From contig CAMCZV010000004.1 of the NCBI GenBank assembly GCA_945888455.1, positions 83,551-147,550 of the forward strand: DNA of 64,000 nt, given 5' to 3'. This DNA comes from Candidatus Finniella inopinata. GTDB lineage: Bacteria > Pseudomonadota > Alphaproteobacteria > Holosporales > Holosporaceae. Shown piece after piece: positions 8,421 through 17,654 of the stretch. The notes beneath the pieces were generated by a model, which had not been told where the DNA came from, did not search any database, and saw nothing but the letters and a program-made list of their open reading frames with translations. Position 1 is the first letter of the stretch. Each line of letters starts with the position of its first letter. The position numbers and the translations under genes are program-made.

Positions 8421-9239
8421 ATGCGCGTTCCAGAACTGAAAGAATGGTTACAAAAATATGGCTTACAACCCACAAAATCTTTTGGACAGCATTTTTTATG
8501 CCACGAACCCACGTTACAGAAAATTTCAGACTGTGTAGAGGGAAAAAACGTTCTTGAAATTGGACCAGGTGCAGGATGCTTGACGGAATATTTAATTCAA
8601 AATCCCGAACGCAGCGTAACCGTTGTGGAAAAAGATCCTAAATTTCACGATCTGATTCATGCCCGCTTTCCAGAGGTGCATTGGGTAGAGATGGATGCGT
8701 TACAGCTGAATTGGGCTGATTATGCTGGTTTTTTTGTGGCCAGCAACTTGCCGTATAATGTCAGCGTTCCTTTGATGCTGCACTATACAGAGCATGCAGA
8801 CCTGTTTCCTGGCGCCATTTTTATGATGCAAAAAGAGGTGGCAGAGCGTGTTACAGCTCAGATCCGCACCAAAGATTACGGACGCTTGTCTGTGATGATA
8901 CAAACGTATCTTGATATCTCTTGGGTGATGGATGTTCCACCCAGTGCCTTTTGGCCAAAACCGTCCGTTGATTCTACGATTTTGTTGATGCGGCCTAAAA
9001 ATCCGTGGCCTGTTTTGCCCTTTAAAAAGCTCTCTTCGCTGGTGGCGTGTGCTTTTTTCAGTCGCAGAAAAATGCTGCACCACAATGTTCAATTGTCTGC
9101 AGATGTATGGGAGAAAAGTGGCATCGATTCTCGTCGCAGGGCCGAAACATTGACGCACGAAGAATTTACGCACTTGCTGAAAACCATTGCAGAACATGGA
9201 CAAAAAAACAAGGAGGCCCTTCATGTGGAATCGCGTTAA
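8421..9239 (+). CDS. rsmA: 16S rRNA dimethyladenosine methyltransferase RsmA/KsgA
   Basis: RsmA dimethylates two adjacent adenines near the 3' end of 16S rRNA using S-adenosylmethionine, a late step of small-subunit assembly. Motifs seen are KSFGQHFL at the N-terminus, EIGPGAGCLTEYL (SAM-binding loop) and NLPYNVSVP (catalytic motif IV). The start ATG at 8421 follows TGAGGA by seven bases. An in-frame extension upstream would run through tRNA-Pro and is rejected. The 272 residues are normal. Its end overlaps the ftsY start by 17 bases, so the two are translated together. Confidence 0.97.
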   Translation: MRVPELKEWLQKYGLQPTKSFGQHFLCHEPTLQKISDCVEGKNVLEIGPGAGCLTEYLIQNPERSVTVVEKDPKFHDLIHARFPEVHWVEMDALQLNWADYAGFFVASNLPYNVSVPLMLHYTEHADLFPGAIFMMQKEVAERVTAQIRTKDYGRLSVMIQTYLDISWVMDVPPSAFWPKPSVDSTILLMRPKNPWPVLPFKKLSSLVACAFFSRRKMLHHNVQLSADVWEKSGIDSRRRAETLTHEEFTHLLKTIAEHGQKNKEALHVESR

Positions 9240-10116
9240 AACCAACCTGAAAAGCGTATTATCGCGTACAGCTGGCGGTGTGCAACAGGGGTGGTCCAGC
9301 CTGTTCAAAGCGAAATCATGGCAAGATGTGGATTGGGACACATTAGAAGAAACCCTGTTGTTGGCTGATGTGGGAACGGATGCCGCTGAAAAGCTGTTGG
9401 ATGCGGTTAAGGCCTATAAAGGCGATATAGGGACAGGTATTCGTGCCCATTTAATCCAGCATACCACCACGGTGATGAAGCCCTTTGAGGGGGCACTGCA
9501 CCCTAGTCCTGTGGTTCTGTTTGTTGGGGTTAATGGTTCGGGTAAAACCACAACATTAGGAAAATTGGCGGCATTGTGGGGCCATCAGGGTCATCGGGTC
9601 CATATTATCGCTGGCGATACATTCAGGGCTGGTGCAACAGAACAGTTGAGTCTGTGGGCAAAAGATTTTTCCATGACAACAGGGCAGGGGGATCCTGCAA
9701 GTGTGGTGTACAAAGGGCTGATGGCTGCCCAAGAGAACAATGACGACGTGGTCCTGATTGATACAGCTGGGCGATTGCCCAATCAGGTGGGGTTGATGGA
9801 TCAAATGAAAAAACTGTATGGTGTGATTCAAAAATTACGCCCCGAACAGTCTTGCCAAGGGGTGTTGACATTGGATGCAACGGTGGGCCAGCACGCCCTG
9901 GTTCAAATCGAGAATTTTCAAAAATGTGTTCCAGTCACTGGCCTGATCATGAATAAAATGGATGGAACGGCCAAGGGGGGTATTCTGATTCAAGCGTGTC
10001 ATCGATATGGTCTGCCCATTTATGGTCTGGGCGTAGGGGAATCTGTATCCGATTTTCGCCCCTTTGTTGCATCTGATTATGCCGATGCGTTGTGGTCAAC
10101 GCCCGAAGGGGCATGA
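9223..10116 (+). CDS. ftsY: Signal recognition particle receptor FtsY
   Basis: FtsY is the membrane-associated GTPase that receives ribosome-nascent-chain complexes from SRP (Ffh). The NG domain shows GVNGSGKTTT, DTFRAGA, DTAGRLPNQ and MNKMDGTAKGG. The start ATG at 9223 is placed six bases after a perfect AAGGAGG; two earlier in-frame ATGs precede the ribosome site. The 297-residue form lacks the long acidic A domain of the E. coli protein, which is usual in alphaproteobacteria. The gene overlaps the 3' end of rsmA. Confidence 0.97.
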   Translation: MWNRVKTNLKSVLSRTAGGVQQGWSSLFKAKSWQDVDWDTLEETLLLADVGTDAAEKLLDAVKAYKGDIGTGIRAHLIQHTTTVMKPFEGALHPSPVVLFVGVNGSGKTTTLGKLAALWGHQGHRVHIIAGDTFRAGATEQLSLWAKDFSMTTGQGDPASVVYKGLMAAQENNDDVVLIDTAGRLPNQVGLMDQMKKLYGVIQKLRPEQSCQGVLTLDATVGQHALVQIENFQKCVPVTGLIMNKMDGTAKGGILIQACHRYGLPIYGLGVGESVSDFRPFVASDYADALWSTPEGA

Positions 10117-10273
10117 TGCCAGACAGAACAGGGGGCAGGGGGTTTAGGGGTGTCCTCGTTACCAGATAGACTAGATTGGTCTAAATGGCCAGCCAAACAG
10201 AGGTGTTTTGAGGGCATTTGGTGATTTTGGCGCAAACCATGTAAACTGAAAATTATTTGGATGAGGAGAGCCC

Positions 10274-10834
10274 ATGCACTTGCCAAACGTTTTGACCCTG
10301 CTCCGAATGATCTTGACCCCAGTCATTTGTTGGGGGCTGTGTTGGCACACATCATCTGGGATTCACTTGGCCACGGCTGTATTTTTGGTGGCAGCCTTGA
10401 CGGATTTTGCCGATGGATATGTGGCTGAAAAATACAATGCGCGTTCTGTTTTGGGTGCAGCGCTGGATCCTCTGGCAGACAAAGTTTTGATTGTTTTGGT
10501 GTTGTTTTTTCTGGCTGCCAATGGTCATTTGTCAGGGCCATGGATGTTTTGGCCGTGCGCATGCATCATTGCCAGAGAAATTCTGGTGCTGGGGTTGCGC
10601 AGCGTGATGGGGGCAGAACGGGTTCCAGTGATTGGGGTGGCCAAAGCAAAAACCTTTTTACAAATGGTCAGTGTGGGGTTGTTAATCAACAACAACGTTT
10701 CCGATCATCCGTACAGCATGTGGGTGACCATGATGTTACTGTGGCTTAGCGCCGTACTCAGTACAGCCAGCGCCTATGTATACTTAAAAATCAGCATTCA
10801 GGAATATCGTGCCCAAGGTCCAAGATCACTGTGA
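10274..10834 (+). CDS. pgsA: CDP-diacylglycerol--glycerol-3-phosphate 3-phosphatidyltransferase
   Basis: PgsA makes phosphatidylglycerol phosphate, the first committed step to phosphatidylglycerol, at the inner membrane. The 186-residue protein has several hydrophobic segments and opens with LPNVLTLLRMILTP, typical of PgsA. The CDP-alcohol phosphotransferase motif is present as DFADGYVAEKYNARSVLG followed by ALDPLADK, but the position usually held by arginine (DG-x2-AR) is glutamate here (AE). The four catalytic aspartates are intact. The start ATG has AGGAGA just upstream. No operon partner is obvious, although the EamA gene follows after 76 bases. Confidence 0.93.
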   Translation: MHLPNVLTLLRMILTPVICWGLCWHTSSGIHLATAVFLVAALTDFADGYVAEKYNARSVLGAALDPLADKVLIVLVLFFLAANGHLSGPWMFWPCACIIAREILVLGLRSVMGAERVPVIGVAKAKTFLQMVSVGLLINNNVSDHPYSMWVTMMLLWLSAVLSTASAYVYLKISIQEYRAQGPRSL

Positions 10835-10910
10835 ACACTGTTGTGATCAAGAATGCTTTGCGCCAGCAATCGGCAGAATAATCACAACGATACAGACATG
10901 AAGTAAATAC

Positions 10911-11837
10911 ATGGGTTCATCACAGTACGATACATTTTTAGGCCGTTTTGGAAAACGTATTTTCAGTGCACAAGTTTGGAAAAAGCCAGCTTTTCGCGGT
11001 TTTTTGTGGGCCATGTGTTCCAATATCAGTTTTGTGGCCGTTATGATTTTGAACAAATTATTTCGACAAGAATTGCCCGTCATGTGGTTGGTCTGGGGCA
11101 GGTGCTTGTTTGCTCTGATGTTTGTCATTCCCTTTTTAAAGTGGAGCAACTTGAGGGTATTGTGGGTGGTGCAGGGCATTCGCGGGGTTCTTGTCGCTGG
11201 TGCCATGGTGTGCTCGTATACGGCATACCGGCATTTACCCAGTCATTTTGCCGCATTAATTGGTGCCAGCAGCGCGCTGTTTACCATGGTCTTGGCCCGG
11301 GTTTTTTTACAAGAACCCGTGGATTCAAAGCGTATGATTGCTCTGGCTGTTGGGTATTGTGGGGTCGTTATTTTACTGGGTGATGCTATCAATACATCCT
11401 GGAGTCATTACGTTCTGTGGGCCGTTTTGGGGAATGTGTTGGCCGCCACAGTGGCCATTTTATCAAAATGGTTAACCACACGATCCATTCACCCGCAATC
11501 CAGCATGGTTTACGGCATCGTTGTGCCTTTGATGGCGTTCAGCGCCATTCTGTACGCCGATCCCCAATGGCATCAGATCAAGCTGGGGGTATATCAGTGG
11601 CAATTGTTGGCCGTTTTGGGCAGCATTGGTGCCTGTATACAATACACTTTGTTACGCGCCTATCAAGTGACAAAAGCATCCTTTGTTGCTCCGTTGGAAT
11701 ATGTTCGGTTGTGCCTGATGATTCCTGCAGGATATGTATTTTTGGGTGAAATGCCGACCCTTTGGTCTTATGTGGGTGGCACCTTGATTGTGGGAATTTC
11801 CATTTGTTTTGTACACTGGGAAACAAAGGAATCTTAA
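10911..11837 (+). CDS. EamA/DMT-family transporter
   Basis: A 308-residue inner-membrane protein with about ten hydrophobic segments arranged as two EamA repeats, each ending in a short positive loop. The second repeat ends with a typical GYVFLGEMPTLWSYVGG stretch (family form: flgE.pt...igGalIl). Members export metabolites or exchange nucleotides or S-adenosylmethionine in intracellular bacteria; the substrate here cannot be told. A hairpin with a T-run lies about 190 bases after the stop. Confidence 0.88.
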   Translation: MGSSQYDTFLGRFGKRIFSAQVWKKPAFRGFLWAMCSNISFVAVMILNKLFRQELPVMWLVWGRCLFALMFVIPFLKWSNLRVLWVVQGIRGVLVAGAMVCSYTAYRHLPSHFAALIGASSALFTMVLARVFLQEPVDSKRMIALAVGYCGVVILLGDAINTSWSHYVLWAVLGNVLAATVAILSKWLTTRSIHPQSSMVYGIVVPLMAFSAILYADPQWHQIKLGVYQWQLLAVLGSIGACIQYTLLRAYQVTKASFVAPLEYVRLCLMIPAGYVFLGEMPTLWSYVGGTLIVGISICFVHWETKES

Positions 11838-12028
11838 GCATTGCTCATCCAACATCCCCTTGTCTGGTGAAGAAATTCTGGCGGAGTGATTCTGGTAAAA
11901 AGGGCAGCAGGCGTATTCAGCCCTATATCGTGTATTCCTTTTAAAATCACCAATCCGTACATTCAAAATTTAGAAAAATTACAGCCAAAGATTGACCATT
12001 GCCTCTTTTTTGTACAATAATGAAAGCT

Positions 12029-12060
12029 GGTTTTTTCTTTTTGTAAAAAACCTATTTTTA
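12029..12060 (+). terminator. Possible terminator between the EamA and MFS genes
   Basis: GGTTTTTT and AAAAAACC pair over eight bases around a short loop, followed by CTATTTTT. The stem is AT-rich, so termination would be weak. Confidence 0.4.
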
Positions 12061-12101
12061 GGTTTCAAATCCCAATACAAATATTTAAAAGGGGGGGAGC
12101 T

Positions 12102-13415
12102 ATGACAAAAGATTTTCGTAACACCTATTCGTTAAAAAGCTTGACGATGTGGATTATTCCTAGCATCTTTTTTATGTTCCAATTTATCCCTAGACTTTGG
12201 TTGGGGCAAAATGCAGACCATATCAGGGGACAATTGTCCATCGACTGGCAATGTTTTGGGTACATCAACGCACTGTATTATTTTGGATATGCGGGGATGC
12301 AAATTCCTGTGGCCATGATGTTGGATCGTTTCCAGCCCCGATATGTGATTTCTAGTTTGATTGCTTTGCTCAGCCTTTCTTTTCTGGCTTTTACCCTGAC
12401 AGACAACTGGATGGTGGCGGCTGGGGCTCGATTTTTTATTGGCATAGGTTCTGCTGCTGGTTTTTTGGGGGTTTCTAAAATCATTTCCCAGTGGTTTGAC
12501 CGCAAAACCTACTCTAAATTACTAGGCATTTCTATTGCGTTTGGTATTTTGGGTGCCGTTTATGGTGGGGGGCCGACCTATGTTTTGGTGCAAAAATATG
12601 GGGTAGACACAGTGGCTTTTGGCATTGTTGGTGTGGGCTTGGCATTGGCATTGGCTGTTTTCTTCTCTGTACGATCCCCTGAAAAAAGCCACGAAAACAA
12701 TGAAAAATTGACCATTGCTCACTTAAAGGAACTGATTTCTTCCCCCACCATTTGGATTTTGGGTGCTGTAAACCTGTTGCTGGTCGGCCCCTTAGAAGGG
12801 TTTGCTGATTTGTGGGGAGAGCGGTATCTGGTAGATTACTTTGGATTTGAAAAAACCAGAGCCCTAGAGCTGGTCTCTTTTATATTCATTGGTTTAATTT
12901 CCGCCTCACCCATTACACCATGGATCGGGAAAAAGATTGGGGATTATGCCCTGATTAATGTGTGTGGGTTAGGTATTGTATTGTGTTTTATGGTTTTGTT
13001 TATGCATTGGGCCCCATCTTGGTGGGGTGTGGCCACGACGTTGTTCATGATGGGGGCTTTTTCAGCCTATCAGACCAATTTGTTGTCTGCCGGGAGTGAA
13101 ATGGTGCGGCCCGTATTGATGGGCGTTACCATTGCCTTTTTGAACTCTTGGAATATGTCTGGTGGATCGGTGTTTCACCCTCTTGTTGGTATGATTATGG
13201 ATTCTGGTAAAACAGGCGAATCCAACTTGATGGGGGATATCATTGCCTTTTTGGACTCTTGGAATATATTTGGTGGAGCGACAGGCCAATCCAACTTGGT
13301 TTCAGAATCCACCTATATTGCAGCATTGAGTACGATTCCGTTGGCAGCCACCATTGGCGTTGTTTTGATGTTTTTTATTGGGATCATTCATTATAAAAAA
13401 AATAGATTAAAATAA
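12102..13415 (+). CDS. MFS transporter with an internal partial duplication
   Basis: A 437-residue major facilitator carrier with about twelve membrane segments; the N-terminal half shows MMLDRFQPRYVI, a variant of the family loop motif. The substrate is unknown. The start ATG lies a few bases after a strong GGGGGGAG ribosome site. Near residues 345-400 a segment is repeated: IAFLNSWNMSGGS is followed 37 residues later by IAFLDSWNIFGGA, and TGESNLMGD by TGQSNLVSE. The second copy lacks the central membrane stretch, so the insertion probably lengthens a loop before the last segment. It is not clearly related to the carrier at 2872-4137. Confidence 0.88.
   Translation: MTKDFRNTYSLKSLTMWIIPSIFFMFQFIPRLWLGQNADHIRGQLSIDWQCFGYINALYYFGYAGMQIPVAMMLDRFQPRYVISSLIALLSLSFLAFTLTDNWMVAAGARFFIGIGSAAGFLGVSKIISQWFDRKTYSKLLGISIAFGILGAVYGGGPTYVLVQKYGVDTVAFGIVGVGLALALAVFFSVRSPEKSHENNEKLTIAHLKELISSPTIWILGAVNLLLVGPLEGFADLWGERYLVDYFGFEKTRALELVSFIFIGLISASPITPWIGKKIGDYALINVCGLGIVLCFMVLFMHWAPSWWGVATTLFMMGAFSAYQTNLLSAGSEMVRPVLMGVTIAFLNSWNMSGGSVFHPLVGMIMDSGKTGESNLMGDIIAFLDSWNIFGGATGQSNLVSESTYIAALSTIPLAATIGVVLMFFIGIIHYKKNRLK
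13131..13300 (+). repeat. Imperfect direct repeat inside the MFS gene
   Basis: ATTGCCTTTTTGAACTCTTG at 13131 recurs at 13242 with one change, 111 bases (37 codons) apart, and the ends AATCCAACTTG match again. The second copy is shorter because its centre is deleted. The reading frame is kept. Confidence 0.8.
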
Positions 13416-13784
13416 ATCTGTTGTTTTTAATGGGTGTTGGTTAAGTGTTTATAAAAAGTGTGCCCACTGTGTCCGTACAGGGTATATCAAACGGAGGGAT
13501 GCCCTCTGACTGGGTTTTATCCAGCCCTGTCCTTCTGCGTCCAGTACGGGGGCGCAGCGGTGTGTACTAATGGGAGTCAGCGGGGTGTGCATTTGCGCCC
13601 ATTAGATCCATCAGAGTATAGGTCTGATTCCAAAAATGACACGTTGTTTTTTCTGTTTGAATCAACCTTTGAACATAAAAAGAGGTTGGGTCAATGGCGC
13701 TCTGGGTTTTACGGGTAACATCCGTTTTAAACATCATGGCGGTGGGTAAAGCCCCCCCCAGAGTGGTGGCACCAGGCAGAGGGT
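13416..13784. other. 369-base gap, no convincing gene
   Basis: An 86-codon open frame on the plus strand (13458-13718) has no family features, no ribosome site and unusual cysteine and tyrosine content, so I do not call it. The pair AATGGG...CCCATT near 13569-13602 could form a hairpin, and GC content rises here, so a structured RNA is possible but unsupported. Confidence 0.4.
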
Positions 13785-14378
13785 TTAGGGAATGCTGGCG
13801 CTAACAGAGGAACAGTTGGATTGGGGAAATTCGAGAGAAAACGTTTGGGGTTGACCCGATAAAATTTGAATATTTTCTAGAACATGGTCTCTTTTTATGA
13901 TTGTTTTCTTGCCCGATGAATCGAATTCGCATAAAGAGAGTTGTATTTTCGGTGAAATAATTGTTTTATCCGATAAGTTTCGTATAGCTCCGTGACAGAC
14001 CATTTTTCCTTCATCCGTACTTTGAAATGCAAAAGACGTCAGTTCCAATTTTGGCTTTTTTCTGTGATTAAACAGCAACTCTGTCCATCCGTCTACCCAC
14101 GGCCCCAAAGTATCCAGACTCTGTCTGCCCAAATAAAAAGATCCGCTCCCCACGATACATAATGCAATAAAACCAATAATACGCCTTGTTCCAATGGAAA
14201 ACCCACGTTGTTCTTTGCCCGATTCTTGTGGCACAGTGATCATCATGTTTTTGGATTCTGGCGCTGATTGATGCCAAATATGGCCGCATGCCGTACATCG
14301 TACTTGGCATCCCTTAGAGCCTAGGATGCTGTCGTCTAAATGGTAACGCATTTTGCACGGGCGACATTGAACAATCAT
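13785..14378 (-). CDS. Zinc-ribbon membrane protein (MJ0042 / DUF3426 type)
   Basis: A 197-residue protein opening with a zinc ribbon (C-R-P-C near residue 5 and C-T-A-C near residue 30), the MJ0042 form found at the N-terminus of many alphaproteobacterial proteins. A single membrane segment follows at about residues 64-85 (IIGFIALCIVGSGSFYLG). The C-terminal 110 residues have the character of the DUF3426 domain, with NLSDKTIISPKIQL in its core. The ribbon should be cytosolic and the C-terminal domain periplasmic. Function is unknown. It stands alone on the minus strand. Confidence 0.75.
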   Translation of the reverse strand: MIVQCRPCKMRYHLDDSILGSKGCQVRCTACGHIWHQSAPESKNMMITVPQESGKEQRGFSIGTRRIIGFIALCIVGSGSFYLGRQSLDTLGPWVDGWTELLFNHRKKPKLELTSFAFQSTDEGKMVCHGAIRNLSDKTIISPKIQLSLCEFDSSGKKTIIKRDHVLENIQILSGQPQTFSLEFPQSNCSSVSASIP

Positions 14379-14581
14379 GACATATGTGCGTGGGCAAAAT
14401 AGATGATATAATTTTATGGTTTTTTAAACCCTTTGTCCAGAGTTTATTTTTAAATGATGCACTGTTGTGTATTTAGGGTTAACAGGACGGCTTTAAATTC
14501 GTCCTGAAGGAAGGCAAGGTGTCTAGCTAGTACATGATGATTGCAAATATGTATAAAAGTTTCAATAAAAACCATAATGAA

Positions 14582-14772
14582 AATCATCCGAAATGAATCA
14601 AAAAATGAGAACGGATGGCAGGATAGGCGATATAATCATACATCAGGCCATAGGAGGGGAGGGTGATTTTTTACTGTGAGTAACAAAAAATTCGTAAAAA
14701 AACAGGTGTACTTTTAAAAAAAAGTAAAATCAATCATCCGAAATTCAATCATCCGAAATGAATCAAAAAATG
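14582..14772. repeat. Pair of 26-base direct repeats in an intergenic region
   Basis: The same 26 bases, beginning AATCATCCGAAATGAATC, occur at 14582-14607 and 14747-14772. A partial third copy (CAATCATCCGAAATTC) directly precedes the second. The 500-base gap between RNase J and the zinc-ribbon gene (14379-14877) holds no gene. The repeats may be recombination scars or a dispersed element. Confidence 0.75.
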
Positions 14773-14785
14773 TCGAATCCCAAAA

Positions 14786-14816
14786 GCCCCCCTCACACAC
14801 TTTTATATGAGGGGGC
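14786..14816 (-). terminator. Rho-independent terminator of the RNase J gene
   Basis: CCCCCTCA and TGAGGGGG pair perfectly around a 12-base loop; read on the minus strand the stem is followed by CTTTT. It lies about 60 bases after the stop of the RNase J gene. Confidence 0.75.
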
Positions 14817-14877
14817 CCTTTGTCGGACCATTCCCACCCCTAAGGTCCAAAGACGACAAAAGGGAGGGGGCGTGTGC

Positions 14878-16638
14878 TTATACCCAGACGCTGTGAACTC
14901 TGACCACAGGTTGAACGCCCCATTTTTTATAAAATAAATTGCGTATGCGTCGTGCCGCAGTGATGTGGGTGGGAGCAGAAGATTTTGAAGCAGGCGCCAC
15001 GACAATGTTGCCTTCAGGTGCAGCAGAGGCAGATTTTGCGTCTTTTGCGCCTTTGGTCTTTTTTTTCAAATCACCCTGATTAATGGCCTCGGTGTACACC
15101 TCTGTAATCAAATTTTTAATTTGACTTTCCACCGCATCCCTTTCTGCTTCGTACTCGAAAACCCCGTGAGACATCACCGTGCGCGATAAAATCTTGCGAT
15201 TTGCGCTGGATAATACCACAAAAACGAACAAGGATCCCCGATCCAGCAGCTCTTTTCTCTGGGTAACCACAGGACCGGTGTATTCCACCAAACGACGCCC
15301 ATCCAGAGCCAATCTTCCCACAGGAACATCGCCCAATAATTTAACGGGTCCAGGGGAAAGATGGAAAATGTTTCCATTTTTTGGAACAATGGCAGACGGC
15401 ACTCCTTTGGAAAGGGCAAAGGCCGCATGCTCTTTCAGATGAATGGCTTCTCCGTGCACAGGCACCACGATTTGAGGCTTTAACCAATCATACATTTGGG
15501 CCAATTCATCGCGACACGGATGTCCTGATACGTGCAAACCCTCTTTGTACGTAATCATTTTAACGTTTTGCAAGGTTAAACGGTTTTGCAGGGCTGATAT
15601 GGCTTCTTGATTGCCTGGAATGACCCGAGAAGAGAAAATGACCGTATCGTGTTCACCCAAAGTCACAAAAGGATGATCCTTGTTGGACATGCGGGTTAGG
15701 GCTGCCCGAGCTTCGGCTTGGCTGCCTGTGGTTAAAATCATGACGGATGCGTGGGTGTGATTTTTGACTTCTTCCACCGCAATAAATTGGAAAGAATCAT
15801 CAAAATATCCGCAATGTCGCGCCGCATCGACCATGCGCTGTAATGATCTGCCCACCAAACATACTTTGCGGTGTGTGGCAACGGCGGCTTTGTAACAGCT
15901 GTGAATACGCGCCAAATTGGATGAAAAGCACGAAATAACCACACGCCCTTTGCAATCGGCCACCACATCATAGATGGCATTTTCCACATTGCCCTCGGAT
16001 CCGGAAAACCCTTCTTCGAACACATTGGTCGAATCGCATACCAGAGCCAAAACGCCTTCTTGCCCCAACTCAATCAAGCGATTTTTGTCAATGGCCTTAC
16101 CAATCAACGGTTTTGGGTCGATTTTCCAGTCGCCTGTATGAAAAATATTGCCGTGTGCCGTGCGAATCATCAAGGCACTGGGTTCTGGAATAGAGTGGGT
16201 CAGCGATACAAATTCGATGTTAAAATTGCCAACCTGAGTTCTGCTGAGCAAGGGGACTTCATTAACCTGAACCTTTAGGTTCAATTCTTTTAACTTTTCG
16301 CCCAAAATATAGGACGTAAATGGCGTGGCATACAGGGGGCAGTTTAAATAGCCCAAAAGATAGGCAACAGCACCCACATGGTCTTCATGAGCATGGGTGA
16401 CAAAAAGCCCTTGCAGCTTGCTCAGATCCACACTCTCTACGAAATGGCGAATGTCGCTCATTAAAACCATGTCTGGGCTGCGGGAAAATGTAATTCCATT
16501 GTCCACCATTAGCCATTGGCCGTCGCAACAATAGAAATTAGCATTCATTCCAATTTCCCCGCTTCCTCCTAAAGGAACAAAAGACAGTCCTTGTGGGTTT
16601 TCTAAAATTTTCTTAAATTGATGAGAAGGAGTACTCAC
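14878..16638 (-). CDS. rnj: Ribonuclease J
   Basis: RNase J is a metallo-beta-lactamase/beta-CASP ribonuclease with endo- and 5'-3' exonuclease activity in mRNA and rRNA maturation. The 586-residue protein opens with FVPLGGSGEIGMNANFY, has the metal motif THAHEDHVGA, further metal ligands in HTGDWKID and the beta-CASP segment around SGHPCRDEL. The C-terminal 130 residues are the usual dimer domain with a Lys/Ala-rich linker. The start is GTG at 16638 without a clear ribosome site. A terminator follows the gene. Confidence 0.95.
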   Translation of the reverse strand: MSTPSHQFKKILENPQGLSFVPLGGSGEIGMNANFYCCDGQWLMVDNGITFSRSPDMVLMSDIRHFVESVDLSKLQGLFVTHAHEDHVGAVAYLLGYLNCPLYATPFTSYILGEKLKELNLKVQVNEVPLLSRTQVGNFNIEFVSLTHSIPEPSALMIRTAHGNIFHTGDWKIDPKPLIGKAIDKNRLIELGQEGVLALVCDSTNVFEEGFSGSEGNVENAIYDVVADCKGRVVISCFSSNLARIHSCYKAAVATHRKVCLVGRSLQRMVDAARHCGYFDDSFQFIAVEEVKNHTHASVMILTTGSQAEARAALTRMSNKDHPFVTLGEHDTVIFSSRVIPGNQEAISALQNRLTLQNVKMITYKEGLHVSGHPCRDELAQMYDWLKPQIVVPVHGEAIHLKEHAAFALSKGVPSAIVPKNGNIFHLSPGPVKLLGDVPVGRLALDGRRLVEYTGPVVTQRKELLDRGSLFVFVVLSSANRKILSRTVMSHGVFEYEAERDAVESQIKNLITEVYTEAINQGDLKKKTKGAKDAKSASAAPEGNIVVAPASKSSAPTHITAARRIRNLFYKKWGVQPVVRVHSVWV

Positions 16639-16875
16639 TGCGGTAAAAATATATTATGATCGTTATCTTTATTCTAGCACGCTTTTTTCCATAAAAGATA
16701 GAATATCGCCCTTTTTTTTTGATTTTGCTCACCAATACACCCCCCCTATGGTTAGGCCTGGGCATGAACGTTGTTCATAGGGCCGTTGTTAATAAAAAAA
16801 CCAATTTTTTACTCTTTTTTAATCAAACTTTGATTACAATGTTTTTAAGTAAAATATAAAATCAGTAAACTGTAT

Positions 16876-17529
16876 ATGAAAAAAAGAACATTAAAATTCA
16901 TTCTTTCCACCGTTGTATTCGGTGTATTGGCCACAGCGTCATCCGCTCACCAAAACCTATGGATTCAGACATCGGGCATGACATCGAATCTGTCATCGGC
17001 AAAAGGGGCCTCTGGTCAATCCAAACAGGTGACATCTCAAACCTATCGCGATGAGGATGAATGGGTGAAAAAAACCATCGAAGTGACCACAGAAAATGGT
17101 GTAAAAACCACAACAATCACAGAAAAACGCAGCAAAGATGGTCACACAAACGTAACAACGCAGGTCAAAACAGAAAAATTGGAAAATCCTAAATGCTGTG
17201 GAATGAAAAAATGGAAAAAATGGAAAAAATGGCTTCAACGCGACAAGAACCATTCTGGAGGCGGACCACATCAAGACAATGGTGTGCTAGAGCAGGATGA
17301 ATCCACCTCTGATGAACATGAAGACGCCGCAAGAGAAGACGCCGCAAGAGAACGCGCCCGTCAGATTATGGCCCAAAAAATCGCCAAAAAAATCGCCAAA
17401 AAAATGGCCCAACATCAAAAAAACATACAGAATCAGGCCAAGAGCATACAGAGCAGCATTCATGACGATATTCAGAAGAATATGGCTGCCCTTGACCAAG
17501 AAATCCAAAAATTATTTGGCATGGTTTAA
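16876..17529 (+). CDS. Small exported protein of unknown function
   Basis: I do not recognise this 217-residue protein. It has a clean signal peptide (MKKRTLKFILSTVVFGVLA, cleavage likely after ATASSA), so it should leave the cytosol. The middle is Thr/Lys-rich, followed by short repeats: KKWKKWKKW with a nearby CC pair, EDAAREDAARERAR, and KIAKKIAKKMA. The last 70 residues look helical and amphipathic. The repeats are also visible in DNA (for example AAATGGAAAAAATGG). It is alone on the plus strand and convergent with tsaC, with a terminator between. It may be an envelope or secreted protein. Confidence 0.65.
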   Translation: MKKRTLKFILSTVVFGVLATASSAHQNLWIQTSGMTSNLSSAKGASGQSKQVTSQTYRDEDEWVKKTIEVTTENGVKTTTITEKRSKDGHTNVTTQVKTEKLENPKCCGMKKWKKWKKWLQRDKNHSGGGPHQDNGVLEQDESTSDEHEDAAREDAARERARQIMAQKIAKKIAKKMAQHQKNIQNQAKSIQSSIHDDIQKNMAALDQEIQKLFGMV

Positions 17530-17552
17530 ACCCATACTGGGTGCCGACAGCC

Positions 17553-17585
17553 AAAAAAAGGGGGGTAATGCCCCCTTTGGTTTTC
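17553..17585. terminator. Bidirectional terminator between convergent genes
   Basis: AAAGGGGG (17557-17564) pairs with CCCCCTTT (17571-17578) around a six-base loop, with an A-run before and GGTTTT after. It sits between the exported-protein gene and the end of tsaC. Confidence 0.75.
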
Positions 17586-17654
17586 CAGGGCATAACGGTG
17601 TCCCAGAATTGATAGGGCAATCTAGCCCAATCGTCCAGCATCACCGTGGCCACA

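Noticed and set aside
13458..13718. 86-codon frame after the second MFS gene
   Set aside because: No ribosome site or family; Cys, Tyr and Gly distribution looks non-coding.
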